Below are positions 35,107 to 45,802 of a stretch of 64,000 bases of DNA, one piece after another. Under the pieces are notes generated by a model that did no database searches, was not told where the DNA came from, and saw only the letters and a list, made by a program, of their open reading frames with translations. Made by a program: the position numbers and the translations under genes. The stretch is taken from the NCBI GenBank assembly GCA_022266195.1, contig WHVY01000007.1, positions 1,054,001 through 1,118,000 on the forward strand, read 5' to 3'. The stretch's first letter is position 1; the number at the start of each line of letters is the position of its first letter. The stretch is from Tetranychus cinnabarinus (taxonomy: Eukaryota > Arthropoda > Arachnida > Trombidiformes > Tetranychidae).

Positions 35107-37908
35107 GTGATTGGAAATTGTTGCAATTGGAAGGAGTTGATCAAACGTTGAGCCACTGCTATCAGAGGAAATTCAGTGTTGACTAGAGAGTTTCAAGCTT
35201 ATTTATCACCTAAAAGATGGATCCAAGAAAAATCTAGTAAATCAAATCAATCAAGAACCATCAATTTTAATAACTGACAACAATTGGCACGGCAAATTAC
35301 GATTAAATAACAAATAATACTTTTGTATTTTCAACTGCATTAAGCTACTATGTAATAGACTAATATCGAGTGAAGCTGAATGAAAAAAACGTTATTGAAT
35401 TAGATAACAAAACCGTACGGAATCGCATGATGACCTTAGTGACAATCATTAGCCAAGGATAATTATCGACTTTTAATTCAATCATCAATCAACAACATCT
35501 TTTAATTGATTACCTTGGAATCATAATTTTAATTCAACAAGAGACACGAAAAAATGAACTATCCAGGAAGATGTGGAAACAGACAAACAAAAATCAGACT
35601 CGACTATTAACATTATTAAATTATGATAATAATTAATAACAAAGATGAGGCAAAGTATCAAATTTTTCACAATAACAATGACAGATGAATGAACATCATA
35701 ACATCTTCCTATTGTTGGTAAAATGGATCGGGTTATGAATTGCCTTAAAGTAAAGTAAATTGGCTTAAATTGTCGTTTCTCAAACAAAAATTTTGATAAA
35801 CTCTTTTTAAATTTGGTGTATTGACTTTATATAAAATATATTTTATAAATAAATAAATTAAGAATTTAGAAATTTAGTTGAAAATATAAAATTTCAATAA
35901 GCTATAATTTGATGGATCCATCGAGCAAATTCAGTTATCCTTGTATAAACACCAGGTTGGTTTGGAAGAGCACATCCAATTCCCCAAGAAATGATACCAA
36001 TCAGATTCCACTGTCCATTTTCTTCTATCACTAATGGTCCACCAGAATCACCTTCACACGAATCTTTGCCTCCACTAGACATTCCAGCGCAAATAAAAAT
36101 ATTTGGTATCTCTTCAAGGTATCCTGCTCGACGGTACATCATCTCACACTCTTGATTAGTTATAACTGGAACTTCAACATGTTGTAGTGTATTTGGTAAA
36201 GGTCCTTCCTCATAGAGTCGACCCCAACCAGTTACAGTGGCTTTACGGCCAACAAAGCTCTTGTTACCTTCAGGAATACAAATGGGAAGTATATTTTTAC
36301 GGAAAGTAATTGGTTCATAAAAGCGCAGAAGAGCCAAGTCATACTCAAACGTTCTTGGGTCAAACTTTGGATGTGGTGCAATTATTTGGACTCTGCGTTC
36401 GATATGGCCAAAAGGTTCATCTTCATGAGAAATATCATATTCTCCAAGGCGAAGAAGTAAATCAGTTGGAGCAACATTTTCAACGCAATGAGCTGCAGTT
36501 ATAGCCCAGTATTCATTGAGAAGGGCTGCTCCACATTTATGGAGGAAAGCGTTTTTCTTCCATTGTCGCGTTGATACCATCCATGGCCACTCGGAGAATG
36601 AAGATTGAGATCCACCAACGATTCGAGCTGTTGGTCCAGGTCCATTCATTTTGCGACCACATATTGCTTTTATTCCTTGATGGTTTGTCTGATTTTTAGG
36701 AGCAACTGTTGATGGTGAAGTTATCCTGTTAAGAGTTGGTATTTTAATTGTTGTAGTTGACGTAGTACTTGATGGGGGCGGGCTTTTTGTTGTAGTTGTT
36801 GTTGTTGTTGTCGAGGTTGACAGTGTTGATACTATTGCTGGTGTTGGTGGCGCAGTCTTTAATGGAGTTGTTGGTGGTGACGTTGATACTGTGGCTGTTC
36901 TAGTTGCTGTTGATGATGTTAGAGTTGAATGGAGTGAGGTGGATTCTGATGATGTTGATGATGTTGGTAATGTTGGTGGTGATGTCGACGATGATGTAGA
37001 CTGTGATTTAGACTGTGATGTAGAAGATGAAGCAGATAAAAAGAGTCGCCGGATAAGAAATAGCTATCGGTGTTGTGTTATCAGCTTGAGTGGTGGTTGA
37101 AATACTTGCGGCAGTGGTTATAGTTGTGCTAATTGACGGTGAAAAGGCTGTAGTTGAAGTTGAAGTTGAAGGTGATGATGGCAATGATGCTGTTGATGAA
37201 GGTGATAGTGACTGAGATACATTGACAATTGGTACCTTAGGTGAGGTTCGATTGGTCCCAACAGGATACTCAAGAAAGTTCTCAACCTCGTCAACATGTG
37301 AACCATCATGTGTGTTGTTATTATTTACAGGAAGCCGACAACAACTTCCAGAATAAATGGTATCTTTACAAAGACCAATTGGATGACCATTTGCATGGCG
37401 ACAAGCTAGAGAGAACATACAAACACCAACTGTTCCATCAAGTGATTTACAAGTCAACGGTCGTATTGACCTTGAATCCGAATAGTCTTTAACATAATAT
37501 CGAAGATAATCTGTTGAAATTAAAACAAAACATTTCCATATTAACTGGTCATGTAACTTAATTTATTATATTATTTGATATACACAATAAGATTGTCAAC
37601 TCTCTCAGTCAGACGTTTCTAGGCAATAGTCCAAACAACTTACCCAGTATCAAAGCTAATATCAGATAAACCAGAAAGTTTAACCTCTGAGCACATTATA
37701 TTTCAAACGATCAATTAATAAGGTAAAATTTGAATTGGATTCCACAATTACTGATATTGGTTCATTAATTATCCCGATTGAATGTTAAAAAACTCATTTT
37801 GATTATTTTCAATGGGATTTTTGCTACAGTCTAAATTAGTCTAAAGATTTTAGTTAAAAATGATATCTCTGTTGTAATTTTTGTCAACCCATTTTAAATT
37901 GTTGCCTT
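35107..37908. repeat. Segmental duplication, proximal copy
   Basis: Matches 40,715-43,853 in the same orientation. The segments 35,860-36,950 and 36,960-37,730 are almost base-for-base identical to the distal copy. The flanks on both sides are clearly more diverged, with several indels. It has about 350 extra bases near 35,346-35,786 and lacks about 627 bases near 36,955. Confidence 0.9.
35894..37510 (-). pseudogene. Stubble-like serine protease pseudogene (proximal copy)
   Basis: The 242-residue trypsin domain, from IVGG to the stop, encodes the same protein as the distal gene, with the His/Asp/Ser triad, and the disulfide domain is also intact (37,510-37,330). Three defects make it a pseudogene as a full-length gene. 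The signal-anchor exon has no counterpart upstream, where a CBM14 gene lies instead. A deletion of about 627 bases fused exon 2 to exon 3 within the GATGTTGAT repeats and removed the intron. A run of five A at 37038-37042, against four in the distal copy, shifts the frame and gives an early stop. Past that point the frame would have been correct across the deletion. A homopolymer sequencing error could explain the last defect alone. Confidence 0.8.
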
Positions 37909-38028
37909 AACAAACAGATTACCGATACAGATACAGATTAATTAGATTGAAAAAAATTGTTAATCCATCTATTGATTAATGTTTACATTTCAATTTATTT
38001 ATGAAAATCTTAAGCTTGAATGTTTTAA

Positions 38029-38827
38029 TCACCAAGCGCAACTTCGGATCTCTGGATTAAAGGCTAAACCTGGAGCACAGCAACGATGATGAGCGTAATT
38101 ATTGGCGTCACAATGATAAAAGCAAGTGGTATTTCCAGGATCGGGATAATGTCCTATTCCCTCGAAACAAATCTCCAAATCGGGTTTAACAGGAGCTGTT
38201 GAGTGTAGAGGAAACAATTTATGTTCAGAAATGAGATTGGTAATCATCAAAGGAATATTAAAAGATTAAAGATTTGCTTACGTTTGGCTGATGTTAGCTC
38301 AGTTTTACTCGAATCCCGATATTCTGGAAGATCTTCCGCTACAATTGTACAATTTACATTCTTTGGATCATCACATCCTTGGGTTGCTGGATTAAAGTAG
38401 AGATCATTTTCACAGCAAAGTCGAGCTTGATAGAAAGCTTGATTACACTTGTAGAAACATTTGCAACTCCTTGGATCTGCTTTGTAACTATTACCTGCGG
38501 TTGATGAACATACTCGGTCAATGGTCCTGTTGGCTGATTCTAATAATGGACAAAAAGATATTAAACTAGAGATGGTCAAACAAGTTGAAATTAAACAATA
38601 ATGGAGCGAATTGTGACATATTTAAAGTCAACTTTAATTTCCGTTCTTTGTCTTTCGCCTTTCTACTTGGATCCAGTTTGTTCACTTGGCAAATTGTACA
38701 AACTTGTATGCACTTTACACTTTGCCCAAAGCTTATGATAAAACAGTTTTTTACCTGATAAATGAATGAAACAAGCAATCAAGGGAATAAGAAGAAGACA
38801 AATTGCCATAGGCTTTGGTTGAAACAT
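38029..38827 (-). CDS. Secreted peritrophin-like protein with two CBM14 domains (165 aa, 3 exons)
   Basis: Exons 38827-38755, 38539-38282 and 38195-38029; GT...AG junctions in phase. Exon 1 encodes the signal peptide (MAICLLLIPLIACFIHLS). Exon 2 holds one chitin-binding type-2 domain, with cysteines in CSSTAG, CKCFYKC, LCC and GCDD/NC. Exon 3 holds the second, with CFEGIG, CFYHC, RCC, GLAFNP and CAW, ending in the stop. CBM14 domains bind chitin in the peritrophic matrix or cuticle. Each domain carries an extra adjacent Cys (LCCE, RCCA) beyond the usual six, suggesting an added disulfide. It sits between the two protease copies, partly where the proximal copy's first exon should be. Confidence 0.85.
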
Positions 38828-40005
38828 GTTTAGATGGCTGTTGTAACTGCTGTTGTGTCAATATCAATATATTGTGGATTCAACTTTAATTAAGATTTGG
38901 AAAAGTAAAAGGACTTTTAAAATGGCGATACTGATGATTTAGCTGTTGATTATTGATTACATTTCATTTGATCAAGGTTTCTTAAGAAGAGACTAACTTT
39001 ACGATTGATCGAGTCTCACTACGACTTTGTCAACTCAATATACATTCAAACTCACTCGTCTTCATCTTTCTCTCTTTCACTCAAACATATTTCTCCCTTA
39101 TTTGCTGGATAATCAGCTTGGACGGATTTAGGACATTTGAAAACTTGTTAGAGGATGGGTCGTGGCGATTATTATTCGGATAAAACAGAATTGAATAGCT
39201 TTCACGTCTCAAATCAACTTTAATATTATCGATTTACTGTCACCCACCTTCATCGTCATCATCATCATCATTATTAACATCTTTTTCCTCCTCCTACTTA
39301 CTCTTTACTTTTTTTGTTAACTTGTTTTTGATTGAAACGCTTGCAAGATTCTTTAAGATCTGTAAGATCATTAAACAGGGATGAGCGAGCTTCTATGCTC
39401 AGTTTTTCATTTTACAAGAAATAACATGAGAAAGAACAAATCTTCATTTCTTAATTTGTTATTTCCATTCCATTCGCAATCAGGCCTTATGTTTTATTCA
39501 TTTTCAATGATTAGGCTAATCACTTGTTGCTAATCCACTCATATGGTCACTCCAATGGTTTTGGCCTCTAAAATTCAGTGAAAATCGTTAAACACTTATT
39601 GACCTCATTTAAAGTCTATCAAATCATTAACCTTGCAATACTTTTGGTGTAATTTTGTTGCATTACTCTTTGCTCTCATTATATTATAATAAAACTCTTT
39701 AGATCCTCTGTTAAGCTTTCTTTGTCATTTACATTTACATTTATGCTTATTGTTGATCAAATTAGCTGATCATGCAAGTATCTTATACTTGATCTAACAT
39801 GTAAAACGATAAAAGCCACGGTATCTACATTTGAATATAACAGGTCAAGCCTTGTTCTTACCTTAAGCACTTTCTAATCTTCCATTTTACTCTCCCTCTC
39901 TCACTCCCTCTCTTGGTCATCATTCTTCCTTTATGTTGTTCAAACATGTCAAGTATTACTCATTTAACTATAGATTAATTTTTTTCTTCCTCGTTGATAC
40001 TCCAG
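38828..40005. other. Intergenic DNA upstream of the CBM14 gene
   Basis: No supported coding exon. A short CATCAT run lies at 39,250-39,270. The right end (39,970-40,005) looks like former intron sequence leading to the acceptor of the RhoGEF fragment. Confidence 0.4.
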
Positions 40006-40659
40006 GAAACTGACCTGAAAGAAGCAAATGCACAATCTCCCGTAGAGTCTGTATCAAAATGGTCTTCTTCGATGAACCCAGAATCAAACGAAGAGGATTA
40101 CGATGATGATCAAGCTGTTGTGGTTGACGATGAGGAAGATTTGAATATTGAACCAACAAATGAGGAAATAATTGACGAAAATTGTCACCAGGAATCATTA
40201 TTTTCAAGCAGTTACGAAGAGAAGTCAACAAAAAACGAGAACATTGAAAATGAAAGCTTACCATTGACAATTATTGAGCAGGACAGTTTAATGACTGACA
40301 CAAAGCTGACCAACAGTAATGATGCCACTTCTAATGAAAATATAAATGTCAACAATTTGAATTATTTTGAGCGTCCCGATCCCGGCCTTTATCAATTCAA
40401 CGCAACTCTAAGCGGTCAAGTGGTAACGACGAGTCAAATGTTAATGTGGAACGTGAACGGTACGAGATGCGTCGAGATCGCCTCCTTCAAGAGTTGCTGA
40501 CCACGGAGGAAGATTATGTTACTCATTTGGATTCCATTATTAATGGTTACATAAAACAAATGAAAAATAATAAACCGTATCCAATTCCGGAAGATTTGAA
40601 GGGTGGAAAGGCCCGATTGTATTTGGAAATATTGAAGCAATTTATGAATGGCATCGAGA
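40006..40659 (+). pseudogene. RhoGEF (Trio/UNC-73 DH2-like) gene fragment
   Basis: A splice acceptor (tactccag) precedes an acidic, Ser/Asn-rich coding stretch that leads into a Dbl-homology domain start: RRDRLLQELLTTEEDYVTHL, then IINGYIKQM and PIPEDLKGGK. To continue as the conserved IVFGNIEAIYEWHR the frame must change near 40,615 (one base apparently missing in gcccgattg). A second frame change is needed between 40,316 and 40,372, which could instead be a 56-base intron with GTAATG and TTGAG borders. The stretch ends at a good donor (GAGA|GTAAGT), but no further DH or PH exons follow; the duplicated protease block starts 55 bases later. DH domains load GTP onto Rho GTPases. It reads as a broken genomic copy of a gene elsewhere. 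Confidence 0.7.
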
Positions 40660-40714
40660 GTAAGTCTATTATTCACCTTATAGCTCAACACTTATTCATT
40701 TCGTGAATCATTTT

Positions 40715-43700
40715 GTGATTGGAAATTGTTGGAATTGGAAGGAGTTGATCAAACGTTGAGCCACTGCTATCAGAGAAAATTCAGTGTTGACTAGAGAGTT
40801 TCAAGCTTATTTATCACCTAAAAGATGGATCCAAGAAGAATCTAGTAAATCAAATCAATCAAGAACCATCAATTTTAATAACTGACAACAATTGGCACGG
40901 AAAATTACGATTAAATAACAAATGATATTTTTGGATTTTTAACTGTATTAAGCTAGTGAACTATTGATAATACAGAAAGCTACCAGATAATGAGAATACC
41001 TTGAAATAGCTTATTTACACTATTCGCCGGGCAACTTATTTTCTTAGTTAATAAAAATTTTGATAAATTAAACTCTTTTTAAATTTGGTGTATTGACTTT
41101 ATATAAAATATATTTTATAAATAAATAAATTAAGAATTTAGAAATTTAGTTGAAAATATAAAATTTCAATAAGCTATAATTTGATGGATCCATCGAGCAA
41201 ATTCAGTTATCCTTGTATAAACACCAGGTTGGTTTGGAAGAGCACATCCAATTCCCCAAGAAATGATACCAATCAGATTCCACTGTCCATTTTCTTCTAT
41301 CACTAATGGTCCACCAGAATCACCTTCACATGAATCTTTGCCTCCACTAGACATTCCAGCGCAAATAAAAATATTTGGTATCTCTTCAAGGTATCCTGCT
41401 CGACGGTACATCATCTCACACTCTTGATTAGTTATAACTGGAACTTCAACATGTTGTAGTGTATTTGGTAAAGGTCCTTCCTCATAGAGTCGACCCCAAC
41501 CAGTTACAGTGGCTTTACGGCCAACAAAGCTCTTGTTACCTTCAGGAATACAAATGGGAAGTATATTTTTACGGAAAGTAATTGGTTCATAAAATCGAAG
41601 AAGAGCCAAGTCATACTCAAACGTTCTTGGGTCAAACTTTGGATGTGGTGCAATTATTTGGACTCTGCGTTCGATATGGCCAAAAGGTTCATCTTCATGA
41701 GAAATATCATATTCTCCAAGGCGAAGAAGTAAATCAGTTGGAGCAACATTTTCAACGCAATGAGCTGCAGTTATAGCCCAGTATTCATTGAGAAGGGCTG
41801 CTCCACATTTATGGAGGAAAGCGTTTTTCTTCCATTGTCGCGTTGATACCATCCATGGCCACTCGGAGAATGAAGATTGAGATCCACCAACGATTCGAGC
41901 TGTTGGTCCAGGTCCATTCATTTTGCGACCACATATTGCTTTTATTCCTTGATGGTTTGTCTGATTTTTAGGAGCAACTGTTGATGGTGAAGTTATCCTG
42001 TTAAGAGTTGGTATTTTAATTGTTGTAGTTGACGTAGTACTTGATGGGGGCGGGCTTTTTGTTGTAGTTGTTGTTGTTGTTGTCGAGGTTGACAGTGTTG
42101 ATACTATTGCTGGTGTTGGTGGCGCAGTCTTTAATGGAGTTGTTGGTGGTGACGTTGATACTGTGGCTGTTCTAGTTGCTGTTGATGATGTTAGAGTTGA
42201 ATGGAGTGAGGTGGATTCTGATGATGTTGAAGCTGTTGATGGGTTTGTTAATGAATCAGGTTTATTGGTTAGTTGTGATGATGGTGCATCGGAGGTAATC
42301 ATCGATTGAGATGAAATTGTTGATTCGGTAAGCTTAATGGGGACCTGTGTTGATGAAGTGGATGTCAGGAAAGCGGTTGTTGACGATGAACGCACTTTAC
42401 CGTCATCAATCATATACATTGATTCCTTTTTTGTTTCTTCTTCGCCTATGGAATAATTTCAAATAAAATGAAAAAATGAACTAATTATTGATTTGATTAG
42501 CTGATATGACAGAGAAAAAAGTATTCAAGTTCATTGAACCATTCATTTTTACTCACCATCTCCCTGTGTAGTGGGAAACTCTGATGTATCTAAAGATGTT
42601 ACTGTTGTCACCAGGTTTGAAACTGTTGATGACGACTGTTGAGTTGTTTTGAGAGACGATGGTTCTGATGATAATGTAGATAAAATTGATGATGTCGGTG
42701 ATGATGTCGATGGTGAAGTTGATGATGCTGTTGCTGGTGATGTTGCTGATGATGTTGCTGATGATGTTGATGATGATGCTGTTGATGATGCTGTTGATGA
42801 TGCTGTTGATGATGCTGCTGACGATGCTGATGTTGACGATGATGTTGATGATGCTGGTAGTGATGTTGGTAATGTTGGTGGTGATGTTGATGGTGATGTC
42901 GACGATGATGTAGACTGTGATGTAGAAGATGAAGAAGATAAAAGAGTCGCCGGATAAGAGCTAGCTATCGGTGTTGTGTTATCAGCTTGAGTTGTGGTTG
43001 AAATACTTGCGGCAGTGGTTATAGTTGTGCTAATTGACGGTGAAAAGGCTGTAGTTGAAGTTGAAGGTGATGATGGCAATGATGCTGTTGATGACGGTGA
43101 TAGTGACTGAGATACATTGACAATTGGTACCTTAGGTGAGGTTCGATTGGTCCCAACAGGATACTCAAGAAAGTTCTCAACCTCGTCAACATGTGAACCA
43201 TCATGTGTGTTGTTATTATTTACAGGAAGCCGACAACAACTTCCAGAATAAATGGTATCTTTACAAAGACCAATTGGATGACCATTTGCATGGCGACAAG
43301 CTAGAGAGAACATACAAACACCAACTGTTCCATCAAGTGATTTACAAGTCAACGGTCGTATTGACCTTGAATCCGAATAGTCTTTAACATAATATCGAAG
43401 ATAATCTGTTGAAATTAAAACAAAACATTTCCATATTAACTGGTCATGTAACTTAATTTATTATATTATTTGATATACACAATAAGATTGTCAACTCTCT
43501 CAGTCAGACGTTTCTAGGCAATAGTCCAAACAACTTACCCAGTATCAAAGCTAATATCAGATAAACCAGAAAGTTTAACCCCTGAGCACATTATATTTCA
43601 AACAATCAATTAATAAGGTAAAATTTATTTGATTGTGAATAATTAGTCAATATTTTCTCTCTAATTTGAATTGAATTCCACAATTGCTAATATTAAGATA

Positions 43701-43853
43701 CTTAAATTTTTGTTTCATTAATTATCCCGATTGAAGGTTAAAAAACTCATTTTTGATTATTTTCTATGTGATTTTTTGCTAACAGTCTAGTAAACAATGA
43801 TATTTCTGTTTTAATTTTTATCAATCCATATTAAATTGTTGTTTTGTGAGCAA
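40715..43853. repeat. Segmental duplication, distal copy
   Basis: Partner of 35,107-37,908. It starts at gtgattggaaattgtt and ends around ttaaattgttg. It carries the intact protease exons 2 and 3 and the start of intron 1. Flanks are diverged from the proximal copy, the core is nearly identical. Confidence 0.9.
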
Positions 43854-44624
43854 TTAACTTCATCTTTAAGGTATTCTCGGTGTTTTTATTTCAGTGATAT
43901 TGAATCTAAGAAGCTCGTCTGGATATAGACTTCATTCGTAAACGTAATATCAGCCTCACATTCAGTTCGTTGTTTAACGAAACTCATCTCACTAGATGAT
44001 TTTATCTCAATGAGTTGATAATCACTTGGAGTTGTTAAACATTTTAGTTCCTCAACTTTCTGGTCTGGTTCAGACCTTTGACTGATCTTTGGCTAACATA
44101 CGCGTACTTGACCGCTTAATAGACTATTATCCATTCTCACTGAGTTCAACTTGAAGAGGTTTGACTGTCGATCACACTTAACTCCATTCGAAATGGCAAA
44201 GTTTTGATCTTTGCAAAATTGTCTCAGCGTTTGAAGGTAAGGACTAAGTTGTACACTTTGATCAATGATTTACACGTTATGCCATGGATTTGGTGACAGA
44301 AACATTTTTAACACTTGTCATTACTTTTAGCTAACAACGTGAATGATAATTTGCTTCCGATGATCTCAGTGTTTGGACGAAACAAAATTTCTCAATGAAA
44401 GCAAATTAAGGAATCAGCTGTGTTTACAAATAATTTAACAGGCAAGAGATGCACAAACAGACACCGTTGATGAAAATGTACAAAATTAGAAAGGGAATTT
44501 AAGGTTAAAATTCGAAGTTGACTAAAGGCTTACCTTGGTATACAGGAACGGCTTGAGTAACTGTAATGATGACTGAGTACAAATAGAAAATTATGGCAGC
44601 TGGCGAAGATTCGATGGTGGACAT
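41166..44624 (-). CDS. Stubble-like membrane or secreted serine protease (739 aa, 3 exons)
   Basis: Exons 44624-44534, 43405-42557 and 42445-41166; joins keep frame. A hydrophobic segment at about 9-25 (AAIIFYLYSVIITVTQA) is a signal peptide or a type-II anchor. A compact Cys-rich domain follows at about 50-87 (GVCMFSLACRHANGHPIG, then SGSCCRLP), as in Stubble and filzig. Then comes a Ser/Thr/Ala-rich linker of about 400 residues, partly built from SSTAS repeats. The trypsin domain starts at IVGG (498), with His542, Asp592 and Ser690, and Asp684 in the specificity pocket, so it should cut after Lys or Arg. LGEYDISHEDEP and FEYDLALLRF are close to Drosophila Stubble, which acts on apical matrix in leg and wing shaping. 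Intron 1 holds a THADA-like fragment. Divergent from THADA. Confidence 0.9.
42640..42900 (-). repeat. Minisatellite coding the Ser/Thr/Ala linker
   Basis: On the plus strand, GATGATGTTGATGATGCT-type units repeat; on the coding strand they give SSTASSTAS runs. The same repeat type flanks the deletion in the proximal copy, so it is a plausible site of slippage or unequal exchange. Open frames read on the plus strand are shadows. Confidence 0.7.
43895..44060 (+). pseudogene. THADA internal fragment within the protease intron
   Basis: It matches THADA coding bases at roughly 46,405-46,580 with many substitutions and a deletion of about 52 bases. Shared stretches include gacttcattcgt, aacgtaatatcagcctca, tagatga and cttggagttg. 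The frame is broken. It lies in the same orientation as THADA, inside intron 1 of the Stubble-like gene on the opposite strand. Confidence 0.7.
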
Positions 44625-45802
44625 ATTTGCTTCTCTTTCTTTGCCGCAAAGAAACGTCTGAAAGTAGCTGAATCCTTTCTGAGAAATCCCGGAAGACAGA
44701 CAGGGAGAGAAAGAGAGAGAGATGATAAACAAGTTACTGCTATTGGGTTTATCACAGGTAAGGTTGTTGACCGGTTCTTACAATCATATTTCTACTCAGT
44801 TTGTCATGGACTGACCTTATCTCTTCCGCTTCATTTCCTCTCCATTTGAAAATCTTGTTTTCTTCCAACTTTTTTTTACAGCAGAAAAAAAAGAAATTAA
44901 ATTTTGACCTTTTCCATCGATTTGTTCAAAAAAATTAGACAATTTAAGCAAAAACGCATTGTTATGTAACTCATCTGTTTTCATGATTGCTTATGTTAAC
45001 CTTGTTATTATTGTTGCTCATCATTGGATCCAATTGGTTCTCATGCTTGAATGGATAAATTTTATCGCTATCTTCCTGTGTAAAAGGTTTAATGCTTGAA
45101 ATGATGAATAGAATGAAATTGATATTTAAATGATAGGTAATAATAAATCTAGATTGAACACTAAGGTACTTTAATGGTAGGTTTTAAGGCTTTTGAGATG
45201 CTTTTCTGAACTGGGAATCTTTAATCAACCAGATCTTAGCTGAATAATTGATGATTGACAGTTAAGAAATTTTAATTTTGGCGCTTTTTTTGTGGCGCAA
45301 AGGCAATTGAGCGAGAAAGTAATTGAATGGGAAAATTTGAAAAACGTGTTAAATTTTGTTTCATGTTTACATTTGTTTAAAAGTTCATTGGATTTGTAAT
45401 TTAATTATTAACGTGGAGAAAATTGATATTTGGAACATATTTGATTAGAATGTGAAAATTAAACGTTTCACCTTTTTTTGAGATTCAAACATTGGATTTA
45501 TACCTTAGCCTAACAGGTTTTTAACCGGTGTGTTTACTACCAACACAGAGTAACTCTGTGACTACCGATACATGGGCTTTCTATTTTTTTATTTGTGACC
45601 ATAAATTAATTGATTGAGATTCAGAGGATTATATTTGATCGCTAGACAACTAACTGTAAGTATTTGAATGTATTGTTACAATCTTCAAAAGTGATTATCT
45701 TCGAATTTACATCTTATCAAGTTAACTTTTAATTATTTTAAACTAATCACTCTTTTCACTTTTATTCCTATCGTCGTTTTCAAATCATTTCAGTTTATCA
45801 AC
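44625..45802. promoter_or_regulatory. Divergent region between protease and THADA, with a THADA leader intron
   Basis: The THADA leader appears spliced: CTAACT|GTAAGT at 45655/45656 and tttcag ending at 45793. An in-frame TGA upstream in the joined leader supports the ATG at 45803. TTTTGGCGC at 45276-45284 matches the E2F consensus, and a second GGCGCAAA follows at 45294-45301. No other coding sequence is seen. Confidence 0.45.

Noticed and set aside
42649..42957. Plus-strand frames rich in Asp/Val or Met/Leu in the protease linker
   Set aside because: Triplet-repeat shadows of the Ser/Thr/Ala-coding minisatellite on the minus strand.
35107..43853. Assembly error duplicating one allele
   Set aside because: The flanks differ by many substitutions and indels, unlike alleles, although long reads should confirm.
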